A stretch of DNA of 64,000 nucleotides from Bin25 sp965221765. GTDB lineage: Bacteria; Bacteroidota; Bacteroidia; Flavobacteriales; Flavobacteriaceae. The position numbers were made by a program, and so were the translations under genes. Below are positions 27,829 through 37,469 of this stretch, piece by piece (positions within the stretch are counted from its first letter, which is position 1; the number at the start of each line of letters is the position of its first letter). Below the pieces are notes generated by a model. That model was not told the DNA's origin. It did not search any database and worked only from the letters and a program-made list of their open reading frames with translations. The stretch is taken from assembly GCA_965221765.1 (NCBI GenBank), contig OZ244911.1:1488001-1552000 (forward strand). The letters are read 5' to 3'.

Positions 27829-30822
27829 GTGAAAATAAAATTTGAAGGTCAACTTCAATTTCAGTTAAACGCAATCGACTCCATTGTAGGCATATTTAAG
27901 GGTTCAGAAAAGCATGATTCGATATTTACTGTTTATTCTCCGGAATATATCAATAATCAACAAACAATTACTTTTAATGAAACAGGTTATAGTAACCAAA
28001 TAAACCTATCAAAAGAACAATTAATTGAAAATATTCTTAACACCCAGCTAAAAAATGGTTTAAGACCTTCATCGATTGATGACATAAAAGAGGATCATCT
28101 AGAGTTTACTATTGAAATGGAAACAGGAACAGGTAAAACATATGTTTACCTGAGAACTATAATGGAATTATATCAAAAATATGGTCTGTCAAAATTCATC
28201 ATAGTGGTTCCCTCTATTTCAATTAAAGAAGGCGTTTATAAATCCTTACAAATTACTCAAGACCACTATAGACAACTTTATGATAATGTTCATTATAATT
28301 ATTTTATCTATAACTCCGGTAGATTGAGTGATGTGAGAAATTTTTCAACCAATAATGGATTGGAAATCATGGTCATCAATATAGATGCTTTTAGTAAGAG
28401 TTTTAAAGATCCTAATCATCCCAATAAAGCCAATATTATTCATCGATATAATGATTCTTTGGGAGGAAAACCTTTGGATTTTATCAAGAATACTAGACCG
28501 ATTTTGATTATTGATGAACCCCAATCTACAATCAGTACGCCCTTGAGGAAAACCGCGGTTCAGAATTTAAACCCATTAGTAACATTGAGATATTCAGCTA
28601 CACATCGAGAAAAGATAAATTTAATATTCAAATTAGATGCTGTTGATGCCTATTCTCAAAAACTAGTCAAGCAAATTGAAGTTGGTTCTGCTAAAGCAAC
28701 TGAAGAGTTAAATAGTGCCTATATCAGGTTAAAAGAAGTTATTTTAAGCAAAGGATCCCCCATTGCTAAAGTGGAGGTGGATGTTTTTGAAAGAGGTTCG
28801 GTGAAAAGAAAAATTAAAACAGTAAAACAGAATACAGATTTGGAGAAAGTGACTAAGAGAAATGAATATGAAGGCTATATTATCAAGGATATTCATGGAG
28901 AGAAGGGCAATGAATATATTGATTTTACAAGTAGAGAAGATAACATAAAACTACATGAATCGATTGGAGAAGCAGATGACTTACAAATTAAAAGAGTCAT
29001 GATTTTGAAAACAATTGAACAGCATCTTGATAAAGAAATGGAATTAAATAAAAAAGGGATCAAGGTGCTTAGCCTGTTTTTTATTGATCGGGTTGCGAAT
29101 TATAGGTCTTATGATGATGAAGGTAATCAAACGAAAGGCATATACGCTAAAATATTTGAAAAAGAATATAACAAACAAATTTGCAAACCTAAATACAAAG
29201 ATCTTTTTGATAATATAAAAGACTCATATATTGATGTACACCAAGTTCATGGTGGGTATTTTTCCATTGATAAAAAAGGGAATTACAAGGATACCACTGG
29301 CAATACCAATGCAGATGAAAACACGTACAATTTAATCATGAGGGATAAAGAAAAACTATTGAGCTTTGACTCTAATATACGTTTTATATTCTCTCATTCA
29401 GCACTTAAAGAAGGATGGGATAATCCGAATGTTTTTCAAATATGCACCCTTAGACAAAAAGGAACGTCAAAAATTAGCGCACGTCAACAAATTGGAAGGG
29501 GATTAAGGTTATGTGTGAATCAAGATGGAGAAAGAATTTTTGGGCATGGTATTAATACCTTATCAGTTATTGTTAATGAATCTTGGGAAGAATTTGTCCA
29601 AGATTTGCAAAAAGAAATAGAAAACGAGTCCGGAATTATCTTTGGAGAAGTAAAGAAAGATACGTTTTCTGACATTGTCATTGAGCCCGTTAATATCGAT
29701 AAAAAGCCTATTTATATGGGTTATGAAAAATCGGAGCAATTATATAAATATTTTTTGGATAGAGGATATATAGATTCAAATGGTAAAGTTAAGGAGCTAT
29801 TAAAGATTGCCTTGAGAGATAACAATGTTGAAATTCCCGAATTATTCTACAAAAATGAGGAACACATTAAAAAGCAAATCCTCAGTAAGCTAAAAAGTTT
29901 GGCGGATAAGCTGTCAATCAAGAATTTAGATAAAAAGAAAAAGATTAAAATCAATGAAAAGATTATCGACTGTCCAGATTTCAAAGAATTATGGGAAAGA
30001 GTAAAGCATAAAACAACTTTTTCAGTCGATTTCGATTCGCAATGTTTGATAAAAAATTGTATTAATTCTTTAGACAAAAATCTCAAGAAAAATAGAGGCA
30101 GAATAACTTTTGAAAAAAAAACTATAATCTTCGATATTGGAGGATTAGATCCAGATGAATCAAAATCAAAAACAGAACATCACCGTTACGAAAATCAAGT
30201 CGAAAATTTACCTGATATTATAAGTTATATTCAAAATGCAACGAATTTAACAAGGAAATCTATCGTAGAAATATTGATAGGCACCAAAAAACTAGAATAC
30301 TTTGAGATTAATCCACAGAAATTTATTGAAGGATGCATTTATTTAATCAATGAACAAATGAGACACCACATAGTCGATGGTTTAAAGTATCATAAAATGG
30401 ATAGAGGAGAATATTATAGTCAAGAGTTATTTAAAAATGAAGAACTATTTGGATACTTAGAAAGTAATATGATTAAAAGTTCTAAATCTCCGTATGATCA
30501 TGTCATTTTTGATTCAACTATTGAAAAAAACCTAAGTGTTGAATTTGAGGAATGTAATAATGTTTCCGTTTACGCAAAACTTCCAAATTGGTTCAAAATT
30601 GAAACGCCCTTAGGGTCATATAATCCTGATTGGGTAGTGAATTGGAAAGACGCAGATGGGGAGGAAAAATTATTTTTTGTGGTTGAAAGCAAGGGCAATC
30701 TTTTCGAAGAAAATTTAAGACGAGTAGAAAGTTCAAAAATAAACTGTGGAAAAAAGCATTTTAAAGAACTAGGCTCTGAACTTCAAGTTGGGACAAAACT
30801 TTCAGATTTCACTATAAACTAA
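27829..30822 (+). CDS. res: Type III restriction endonuclease subunit Res (system 1)
   Basis: 997-residue helicase-nuclease. From the GTG start: 'KIKFEGQLQFQLNAIDSIVG', Walker A 'METGTGKTYVYLRTI' (about residue 101), DEAD-like box 'ILIIDEPQSTIS' with the type III DEPQ form, motif III 'LRYSATHRE', motif VI region 'ISARQQIGRGLRLCVN', and a C-terminal PD-(D/E)xK nuclease 'YNPDWVVNWK' ... 'LFFVVESKGN'. Complete and of usual size. By family it forms a complex with Mod, translocates or diffuses on DNA and cuts when two unmethylated head-to-head sites meet. Res needs Mod for target recognition, so if both mod genes are off it should be inactive. Confidence 0.95.
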   Translation: MKIKFEGQLQFQLNAIDSIVGIFKGSEKHDSIFTVYSPEYINNQQTITFNETGYSNQINLSKEQLIENILNTQLKNGLRPSSIDDIKEDHLEFTIEMETGTGKTYVYLRTIMELYQKYGLSKFIIVVPSISIKEGVYKSLQITQDHYRQLYDNVHYNYFIYNSGRLSDVRNFSTNNGLEIMVINIDAFSKSFKDPNHPNKANIIHRYNDSLGGKPLDFIKNTRPILIIDEPQSTISTPLRKTAVQNLNPLVTLRYSATHREKINLIFKLDAVDAYSQKLVKQIEVGSAKATEELNSAYIRLKEVILSKGSPIAKVEVDVFERGSVKRKIKTVKQNTDLEKVTKRNEYEGYIIKDIHGEKGNEYIDFTSREDNIKLHESIGEADDLQIKRVMILKTIEQHLDKEMELNKKGIKVLSLFFIDRVANYRSYDDEGNQTKGIYAKIFEKEYNKQICKPKYKDLFDNIKDSYIDVHQVHGGYFSIDKKGNYKDTTGNTNADENTYNLIMRDKEKLLSFDSNIRFIFSHSALKEGWDNPNVFQICTLRQKGTSKISARQQIGRGLRLCVNQDGERIFGHGINTLSVIVNESWEEFVQDLQKEIENESGIIFGEVKKDTFSDIVIEPVNIDKKPIYMGYEKSEQLYKYFLDRGYIDSNGKVKELLKIALRDNNVEIPELFYKNEEHIKKQILSKLKSLADKLSIKNLDKKKKIKINEKIIDCPDFKELWERVKHKTTFSVDFDSQCLIKNCINSLDKNLKKNRGRITFEKKTIIFDIGGLDPDESKSKTEHHRYENQVENLPDIISYIQNATNLTRKSIVEILIGTKKLEYFEINPQKFIEGCIYLINEQMRHHIVDGLKYHKMDRGEYYSQELFKNEELFGYLESNMIKSSKSPYDHVIFDSTIEKNLSVEFEECNNVSVYAKLPNWFKIETPLGSYNPDWVVNWKDADGEEKLFFVVESKGNLFEENLRRVESSKINCGKKHFKELGSELQVGTKLSDFTIN

Positions 30823-30962
30823 ATTTAGTAAGATTGTTCTGTATCCCAAAATTAGGGCAACTTTTTAAGTTATGTCTTATTAGTTAGTCGCTCCTTAAAA
30901 AGCCCAGATGTGTTATCCTCCAGTCCTTTTATATGGTGGTTTGAATTGTAAGTAAGCCTAAA
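30823..30962. other. Junction between the two convergent R-M operons
   Basis: 140 bases between the ends of res1 and res2. I see no strong hairpin with T-run for either side. Sequence has no gene. Confidence 0.4.
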
Positions 30963-33596
30963 CTAATTTGAATCAAGGGAAAAAATATTTTCAACTTTTT
31001 CATGAAAATCACCTTTGTTTTTCTCATTAAAAAAGGGTAAACCTAAAAGTTTAAAATCTTTATTTTCAAAAATAAAATTCAATTGATATTCATTCTCTAA
31101 TTCTCTCAAAAACTTTTCTTTGATTTCACTATCCTCATTATTTATTAAGTGTTGTCCTTTGGGTTCGATGAAAATTTGGTAGTATAATGATTTATCCGTT
31201 TTTTCCTCTTTCAAGAATAGCACAAAATCTGGCTCAAATGCTTTTCCTTCTTTGAATGTGAATACTTTGAAATGCCTTTCATTTCTAATCAAATAAAATT
31301 CATATTCATTGTTTGAATATTTATCCTTTAAAGTTTTAACATATTTAACTAAAAACTTTTCTTCTGAGGCGCCATAATTTTCATTAAAAGCATACCAATC
31401 TTCATTTGATAAATCTAGTTTTAATTTTGGGTTTTTGGGGTTGCTTTGTTCAATACCATATTCTTTATTACTGTGATTGTCAATTGAAAAATTTAAGGTC
31501 TTTCCACTTTCATCTTTACCAAAAATTTCGGAGATGTGCTTAGGCTTGAATATTTTAGTGCCATTGAATTCATAATATTCTTTTTTTATTAGCCTAGATA
31601 TTTCATCTAAAGTTGATATCAAAGCTTCTAATTTCATATCAGCAGTGGGGTTGTACACTTGATCTAATGTCCCAATTAATTCGATTTTTATGTGTTTTAA
31701 ATAATTAGGATCATCAATGAATTCTGTCATTGAATTCAAGTGCGGAAAAAATTTTTTCAGATTTCGAAATTTGTAAAATGGCAGTTTATTAAGTGCTTTT
31801 CGAATAATAGGCTCGAAAAACTCATTTAATATATATATCTGATTATGAAAACTTAAAGCTCTAGGTGTCCCAGAAACTAGTTTCTCAGTGCGAGAATGAT
31901 CGGTATAAAACTTTTTCTTAAAAACTTTCTCAATGATGGCTTTATCAATCCCCAGAATATCATTTCTATCGTTTTTTATTCTTTCATTTATAAATACAAA
32001 TCCATTTTTATAAAAATCAGTTTCTTTGAAACTTTCCTTAAGAACCAATTTTTTTTGAATGGTTTTTGGAGCTTTAAGCCCAATATTAATGAGCGCTTTT
32101 TTTAATTCGGATATATAACTCGGATTGTGCGCAGAGTGATAAAATAACTCTTCACAAATTCTTAAATTGTTATTTAAATCACTATCATACTTTCTCTGAT
32201 AAAGAGGTTCTTCAGGCAAAATTCGAAAAGGGCAATACCTAGCACCACGACCAATTAACTGAGCTTCAGACATTGTGGTTTTACCGATTCCATTCTTTGA
32301 AGAGTCTCTAGTATCATATAGTCTTACAATATCAAATAGGTTAAGCACATCCCATCCCTCATTGAGTTTGTTAACGGCAAAAACCGCTCTATATAGATTC
32401 TTTTTATCCTCTAGACTATTAACTATTAGCTGCTTTTGTTCGCTATCATTTTTACTATTTACAATCACACATTTTTCTTCTTTAAAATCTTCTTTTAATT
32501 CTGACAATAGGTCACAAAGGCTAATATTCTGAAAGTCAAAATATTCAAATATTTTCTTTATTACTGAATTCGATGAGTTTTGTTTGATTTTTTCTAATGT
32601 TTTAATTGATAAGTTACCAAGTTCATTTTGAAATTCTTTGTAAAAACCTTCACTTTCTGTTATTGTTTTAGATTTAAATAAGATTACTGGTTTTATTAAA
32701 AGTTTTTTTTTGGCGAAAACTTTCATTCTATATTGGCTTAACAAAATCGCTTGTAAAGCTCTATCAAAAGGTTTCATATCAGCTTGAAGCACTTTAACTT
32801 CTTTTGAATATTTATCTTCTCGAAATTTTATCAAGGGATAATTAAATAGTAGTTTATCTCTATATTTTTCTTCTATTTCTCTATTTGTCAAATCGGCAGT
32901 AGCAGTAAACTCCAATAAATAATTGTTGGGGTTTGAATCGAAAATTCGATTAACCGTTTGTTCCCAACTTTTAATAATCTTTTGATTCGATTTTATTCGT
33001 CTTCCACTTTTGGTATCGGCATTTATATGATGTGCTTCATCTGAAAGCAACACTACTTTCAAGTTATCAAAATCGTCGTATGTTAAATTATTTTCTTTCG
33101 GTGAATTGAGATTACTATGTAGTCCTTGAATAGTGGTAAAAACAATATTGACATCTTCTTTGTTTGAGCCTTCAAAGTTTGAAACTTCATTAATCCTAAT
33201 ATGCTTGTCTTTTATGGTGATAATTTCATTGAATAAGTATTTTGAAGATTGCTTATTCAAAAAATTGTCTCTTGTTTTTTTAATAATTGAAGTGCTATTA
33301 ACGAAGTAAATGAAGTGTCTATATCCTCGTTCATACATATGTAATATTATTCCCGCCATAATTAGTGTTTTACCACTCCCTGTAGCCATATGGAACAATA
33401 AGTGCCTATGCTCTTTTTTATTTGGATTATTGCCTTGACTCCAATCAAACTTTTTTAACGCTTCTTGTTGGTATGGTCGTAATTGAAATTTAGGATTTAA
33501 ATTATTTTTGATGATATCCTTAACTTCGTGAGTATAATAACCAGCATTGAAAACTCCTAAGACTGAATCTTCTAAACTTTGTCTATTCATCCCCAT
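30963..33596 (-). CDS. res: Type III restriction endonuclease subunit Res (system 2)
   Basis: 877-residue helicase-nuclease of a family different from res1. 'QLRPYQQEALKKFDW' (Q-like motif), Walker A 'HMATGSGKTLIMAGII' near residue 70, DEAH box 'VVLLSDEAHHINADT', 'LLEFTATADLTNREIE' motif III, 'NEGWDVLNLFDIVRLYDT' and 'AQLIGRGARYCPF' (motifs V and VI), and a C-terminal nuclease core 'FEPDFVLFLKEE' ... 'YQIFIEPKGQHL' (PD...ExK). Complete. It starts inside the end of modC (14-base overlap), so it is translated from the modC message. Confidence 0.92.
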   Translation of the reverse strand: MGMNRQSLEDSVLGVFNAGYYTHEVKDIIKNNLNPKFQLRPYQQEALKKFDWSQGNNPNKKEHRHLLFHMATGSGKTLIMAGIILHMYERGYRHFIYFVNSTSIIKKTRDNFLNKQSSKYLFNEIITIKDKHIRINEVSNFEGSNKEDVNIVFTTIQGLHSNLNSPKENNLTYDDFDNLKVVLLSDEAHHINADTKSGRRIKSNQKIIKSWEQTVNRIFDSNPNNYLLEFTATADLTNREIEEKYRDKLLFNYPLIKFREDKYSKEVKVLQADMKPFDRALQAILLSQYRMKVFAKKKLLIKPVILFKSKTITESEGFYKEFQNELGNLSIKTLEKIKQNSSNSVIKKIFEYFDFQNISLCDLLSELKEDFKEEKCVIVNSKNDSEQKQLIVNSLEDKKNLYRAVFAVNKLNEGWDVLNLFDIVRLYDTRDSSKNGIGKTTMSEAQLIGRGARYCPFRILPEEPLYQRKYDSDLNNNLRICEELFYHSAHNPSYISELKKALINIGLKAPKTIQKKLVLKESFKETDFYKNGFVFINERIKNDRNDILGIDKAIIEKVFKKKFYTDHSRTEKLVSGTPRALSFHNQIYILNEFFEPIIRKALNKLPFYKFRNLKKFFPHLNSMTEFIDDPNYLKHIKIELIGTLDQVYNPTADMKLEALISTLDEISRLIKKEYYEFNGTKIFKPKHISEIFGKDESGKTLNFSIDNHSNKEYGIEQSNPKNPKLKLDLSNEDWYAFNENYGASEEKFLVKYVKTLKDKYSNNEYEFYLIRNERHFKVFTFKEGKAFEPDFVLFLKEEKTDKSLYYQIFIEPKGQHLINNEDSEIKEKFLRELENEYQLNFIFENKDFKLLGLPFFNEKNKGDFHEKVENIFSLDSN

Positions 33597-35485
33597 AAAA
33601 TTGTTTTGTTAGATATTTATCCCTTGAATGAATTTCAAAATCATTATTTTCAATGTCAAAGTATGAGGTATAAATTGTGTTTTGATCCATTAGGCTCTTT
33701 AAGATTTTCTTTTTATCAGTTAAGTTTAATTTTTTGAATTCATCATCAGAAGTTTTATGGAAATCGACTCTATAATTGATGTGTGGATTATGTTTTAACT
33801 TGTACCATAATTTCAACATTTTCAAATCATCATTCTTCTTTAGACCTTCTGTAATGTATATATTGTTCGATAAAAGTTCGCAAAAGACAAAACTTTTATT
33901 TTTTTGAAGAACTTTAGATAGGATGTCTACAGAAACCTCAATATGATCTTCTAACTGTTCAACAAGAATGAATTTTCTTTTACCATTATCCGCTTCATTT
34001 AAATTCAATACAGCATGTCCGGTGGTTCCACTACCTGAAAAAAAATCCATTACTATATCATTTTTTCTAGTCATTATTTTTAAAACGTCAATAATTGTGA
34101 ATAGAGATTTTGGATAACAAAAGTATTTATTAGTATACTTTTCAATTAATCGTTTGCCATGATGATTCGAATTGTATTTTTTATCACTCCATACCGTTGT
34201 GATCATTTTTCCTTTTTCAATTCTATATTTCCTTAATATCTCTATTCTACCATTCTTTTCGCTAATCACTAAATCAGCTAGATTTAATTTTTTTGAACCC
34301 TTAACATATATCCAAGTTCGTTCTTGTCCATTTTGCGTAATAGGATAAATCTCTTTAAAATTATTTTTTGGAGTAAAGGAAATTTCATTCATATTTACAT
34401 AAATAGGATACCATGCTTTTGGTTTGTTTTTTCTTAGATTTGAATCCCCCCCCCCCAACCTAATGAAAGACTCAAGTTTATATCTACCGATTGAGTCTTC
34501 TAAATTGAATTTTTTTTCGTCTTTTTGTGATAAAATTACTTTATTGAATTCCCCATATTCGATATTTTTAGCATAGACAATCATGTAGTCGTTTGTTGGT
34601 GTGAAGAATTTCCCATGTTGTCTTCCCATAGGATTATTTACAACAGTTATTACTCCAATCCTATTCTTTCTTTTGAATATTTCATCTGAAAGTGTAATCA
34701 AATACGATAATTCATAGTGGTCTATTGCTATAACTATAAATCCATCTTCTTTCAAAAATTCTTTGGCTATTGAAAGACGATTATTCATAAATGTTAGCCA
34801 TGTAGAGTGGTTAAATCTATTATTATAAGTAAAAATATTTGCATCTCCACCGGTATTATATGGTGGGTCGATATAGATTAGTTTGACTTTTCCTCTATAG
34901 ATATTTTTAAGGGAGTGTAAAGCAATCAAATTATTGCCTTTGATGATTAGATTTTCATTGAGAGTCCCATCTTCATTTTTGGATAATTTAGTTACTTGAT
35001 GTTCTCCATTGTGATCATAACGTTTCCAATTGGTCAACACTTTGGGTTCAAATAATCGATCGATTTCATCGCCTGCGAGAGTTTCATTTAAAAACACTTC
35101 GTTTCGTTTTTGGTCTTCTTTGGTTTGTCCACCCACAAGAACACAATCCTTGTATGGAAAGTCCAAGACTACTTCATTGGCTTCGGTTAAGTATTTTCTA
35201 TCAGCGGTGAGTCCAATTTTATTTTTAAAAGAGGTATAACTATCAGGTAAGAACTGTTTATTGGTAACAAAGTTTTGGAATTTAACTTTATCAAATACAA
35301 CTACCCCCCCCCTGAATTTCAGTGAAGAATTTATCTCTGATGAGTCGATCTTGATGCAATAGGCTGATAAGTTCGGAGTCTAATTTTAGAGCATCTTCTA
35401 CAATTTTATTTTTCAAAAGTTCGCCATCAGCATGGTATTCATCAACCTGAAGAAGAATGGAATTAAAATGTTCTAAAAAAATCAT
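33583..35485 (-). CDS. mod: Type III R-M methyltransferase modC (phase-variable, out of frame)
   Basis: Beta-class adenine methyltransferase paired with res2. The N-terminal piece (35291-35485: 'MIFLEHFNSILLQVDEYHAD' ... 'FFTEIQGGG') is cut by a G9 tract at 35304-35312. The rest reads on as 'FDKVKFQNFVTNKQFLPDSY', then 'LDFPYKDCVLVGGQTKEDQK', 'KLIYIDPPYNTGGDANIF' and 'DFFSGSGTTGHAVLNLN'. G8 or G11 would give one protein of about 634 residues. A second tract, G11 at 34446-34456, lies in the recognition region ('RLGGGDSNLRKNKPKAWYPI') and is in frame. The N-terminal half is nearly identical to modD; the recognition regions differ. Own -7 element at 35512-35519. Confidence 0.9.
34446..34456 (-). 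repeat. Poly-G tract in the modC recognition region (G11, in frame)
   Basis: Eleven C on the forward strand encode Leu-Gly-Gly-Gly-Asp on the minus strand. A one-base change would truncate Mod before its AdoMet motif. modD has no such tract. Confidence 0.85.
35304..35312 (-). repeat. N-terminal poly-G tract of modC (G9)
   Basis: Nine G on the minus strand after 'FFTEIQ'. G9 leads to Ser-Cys-Ile-stop; G8 or G11 restores the frame into 'VVVFDKVKF'. Confidence 0.85.
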
Positions 35486-35511
35486 GGTTGTATGGAATTT
35501 TAAACTTCGTG

Positions 35512-35519
35512 CAAAAGTA
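35512..35519 (-). promoter_or_regulatory. -7 element for modC
   Basis: Minus-strand TACTTTTG, 26 bases before the modC ATG and inside the 53-base gap after modD. It suggests modC-res2 can be transcribed apart from modD. No good -33 TTG at standard spacing. Confidence 0.4.
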
Positions 35520-35538
35520 AATATGAATTTTAAATATT

Positions 35539-37418
35539 CTAATCTGCATAAAATTGGTTTGAAAGATCTATATCTGTAGTCTTAATTTTAAAATCTTTAT
35601 TATCTATTTCTGAATAAGGAATATACAACATATTTTTATCGAGCAACTCTTTCAAAATACCCTTCTTATCTGATAACGACAAATATTTAAAATGATCATC
35701 AGCATCTTTTTTTTGAAATTGGGCTCGGTAATGGGTATGTGGATGCGCTTTTAATTTATTCCAAATCAAAAATGCTGAAGAGTCATCACATTTGTCTATT
35801 TCCTCAATGATTGATTGAGTATTTTCCCCTAATTCACAATAAATAAAACTGCCGCCACCTTCCCAATTCACATTTGCCGAAACTCCTCCCTTTTCGCCAT
35901 TAATGACTTTTTGAAGTCGCTGTAAAGCAATAGTCTCGATATAATCCATTTGTTCAATTCCAATATAGCGTCTCTCCATTTTATGAGCTACTGCACTTGT
36001 TGTTCCGCTACCCAAAAAGAAATCCATGACGATATCATTAGGTGAGGTTATTCCTTGAATTATTAATTGTGCAAAAGCTTCTGGTTTTGGATAAGCAAAA
36101 TCAACTTGGCCAAACAACTTATTTTTTTCTTTTGTCGCCACTTGATTCATGAATTCATTTGTAGCCGTATCTAAACTTCCAATAAGATGATAATCGCTTT
36201 TAATTTCTGATCTATATCGTTTGAAGATAAATCCTCTTTCATTTTCAGAATGCTCCTTTCTGAATTTTATTTTTCCCGATACAATATGTTCTTTTAATCT
36301 TTGTTGGGAAAATCGCCAATCGCTATTTTCTGGTGGATAATCTACTTTCCCAGTATATGGATTTTTAATTGGATAGTTTCCACGCTCAGTTTGCCTGCTG
36401 GCGCTTGGGTTATCGATAACCCAAGCGCCAGCAGGATCATTATCTGGATTTTTGTATTTATCAAAAGATTTTTTCTTACCAACCATCATGACTTCTGATT
36501 TATTCTTTGCATATACAAGGGTATTTTCATGTTGAATATTAAATCCTGTTTTGGCATCGTTTGTTGTTGATTTAGTTTTTCGAATTAAATCTCCAACAAA
36601 GTTTTCTCTACCCATGATGTTATCAAGTAAAACTTTGAGATAAGCCTGTTCGTTATCATCAATATGAACAACCATCAGACCATCACTTGTGAGAAACTCT
36701 TTTGCAACTTCTAATCTATTTTTCATAAAAGTAAGCCAAGTGGAATGGTTGAAGCTATCATTATACCCAAACCCATCATTTCCGGTATTATATGGTGGGT
36801 CGATATAGATTAGTTTGACTTTTCCTCTATAGATATTTTTAAGGGAGTGTAAAGCAATCAAATTATTGCCTTTGATGATTAGATTTTCATTGAGAGTCCC
36901 ATCTTCATTTTTGGATAATTTAGTTACTTGATGTTCTCCATTGTGATCATAACGTTTCCAATTGGTCAACACTTTGGGTTCAAATAATCGATCGATTTCA
37001 TCGCCTGCGAGAGTTTCATTTAAAAACACTTCGTTTCGTTTTTGGTCTTCTTTGGTTTGTCCACCCACAAGAACACAATCCTTGTATGGAAAGTCCAAGA
37101 CTACTTCATTGGCTTCGGTTAAGTATTTTCTATCAGCGGTGAGTCCAATTTTATTTTTAAAAGAGGTATAACTATCAGGTAAGAACTGTTTATTGGTAAC
37201 AAAGTTTTGGAATTTAACTTTATCAAATACAACTACCCCCCCCCTTTAATTTCAGTGAAGAATTTATCTCTGATGAGTCGATCTTGATGCAATAGGCTGA
37301 TAAGTTCGGAGTCTAATTTTAGAGCATCTTCTACAATTTTATTTTTCAAAAGTTCGCCATCAGCATGGTATTCATCAACCTGAAGAAGAATGGAATTAAA
37401 GTATTCAATAAATTTCAT
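35539..37418 (-). CDS. mod: Type III R-M methyltransferase modD (phase-variable, out of frame)
   Basis: Tandem paralogue of modC. The start at 37418 (MKFIEYFNSILLQVDEYHAD) is set by homology to modC; the upstream in-frame ATG at 37469 has no counterpart. A G9 tract at 37236-37244 after 'FFTEIK' puts a TAG directly in frame; G7 or G10 would give one protein of about 626 residues. The rest has 'KLIYIDPPYNTGNDGFGYND', a recognition region with 'NPDNDPAGAWVIDNPSAS' and 'NYPIKNPYTGKVDYPP', and 'DFFLGSGTTSAVAHKM'. From the tract through DPPY (about 450 bases) the DNA matches modC almost perfectly; beyond that it diverges. It contains a 42-bp perfect palindrome at 36394-36435. Confidence 0.9.
36394..36435. 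repeat. 42-bp perfect palindrome inside modD
   Basis: CCTGCTGGCGCTTGGGTTATC (36394-36414) is followed with no spacer by its exact reverse complement to 36435. It lies in the recognition region and is much more GC-rich than its surroundings. Both strands encode the same peptide, PAGAWVIDNPSAS. Confidence 0.95.
36783..37235 (-). repeat. Segment shared by modD and modC
   Basis: About 450 bases match 34853-35303 nearly base for base, covering the region between the poly-G tract and the DPPY motif. Long identity next to diverged recognition regions points to recent duplication or gene conversion. Confidence 0.85.
37236..37244 (-). repeat. Poly-G tract of modD (G9)
   Basis: Nine G on the minus strand followed by TAG in frame. 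Needs G7 or G10 to read through. Confidence 0.85.
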
Positions 37419-37439
37419 AATTATGTAGTAATAGCCCTG

Positions 37440-37447
37440 CAAATCTA
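37440..37447 (-). promoter_or_regulatory. -7 element for modD
   Basis: Minus-strand TAGATTTG fits TAnnTTTG, 21 bases before the chosen ATG at 37418. It supports that start, since the alternative at 37469 would lie upstream of it. Confidence 0.4.
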
Positions 37448-37469
37448 AGGCTTGAAACCACAGTATCAT

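Noticed and set aside
35291..35485. N-terminal modC piece as a separate small gene
   Set aside because: It matches the start of modD and continues into the main modC frame once the poly-G length is adjusted, so it is the first exon-like part of the same gene, not an independent one.
36301..36498. Plus-strand ORF within modD containing PAGAWVIDNPSAS
   Set aside because: The peptide appears on this strand only because the 42-bp palindrome is self-complementary; the rest of the frame is antisense of modD.
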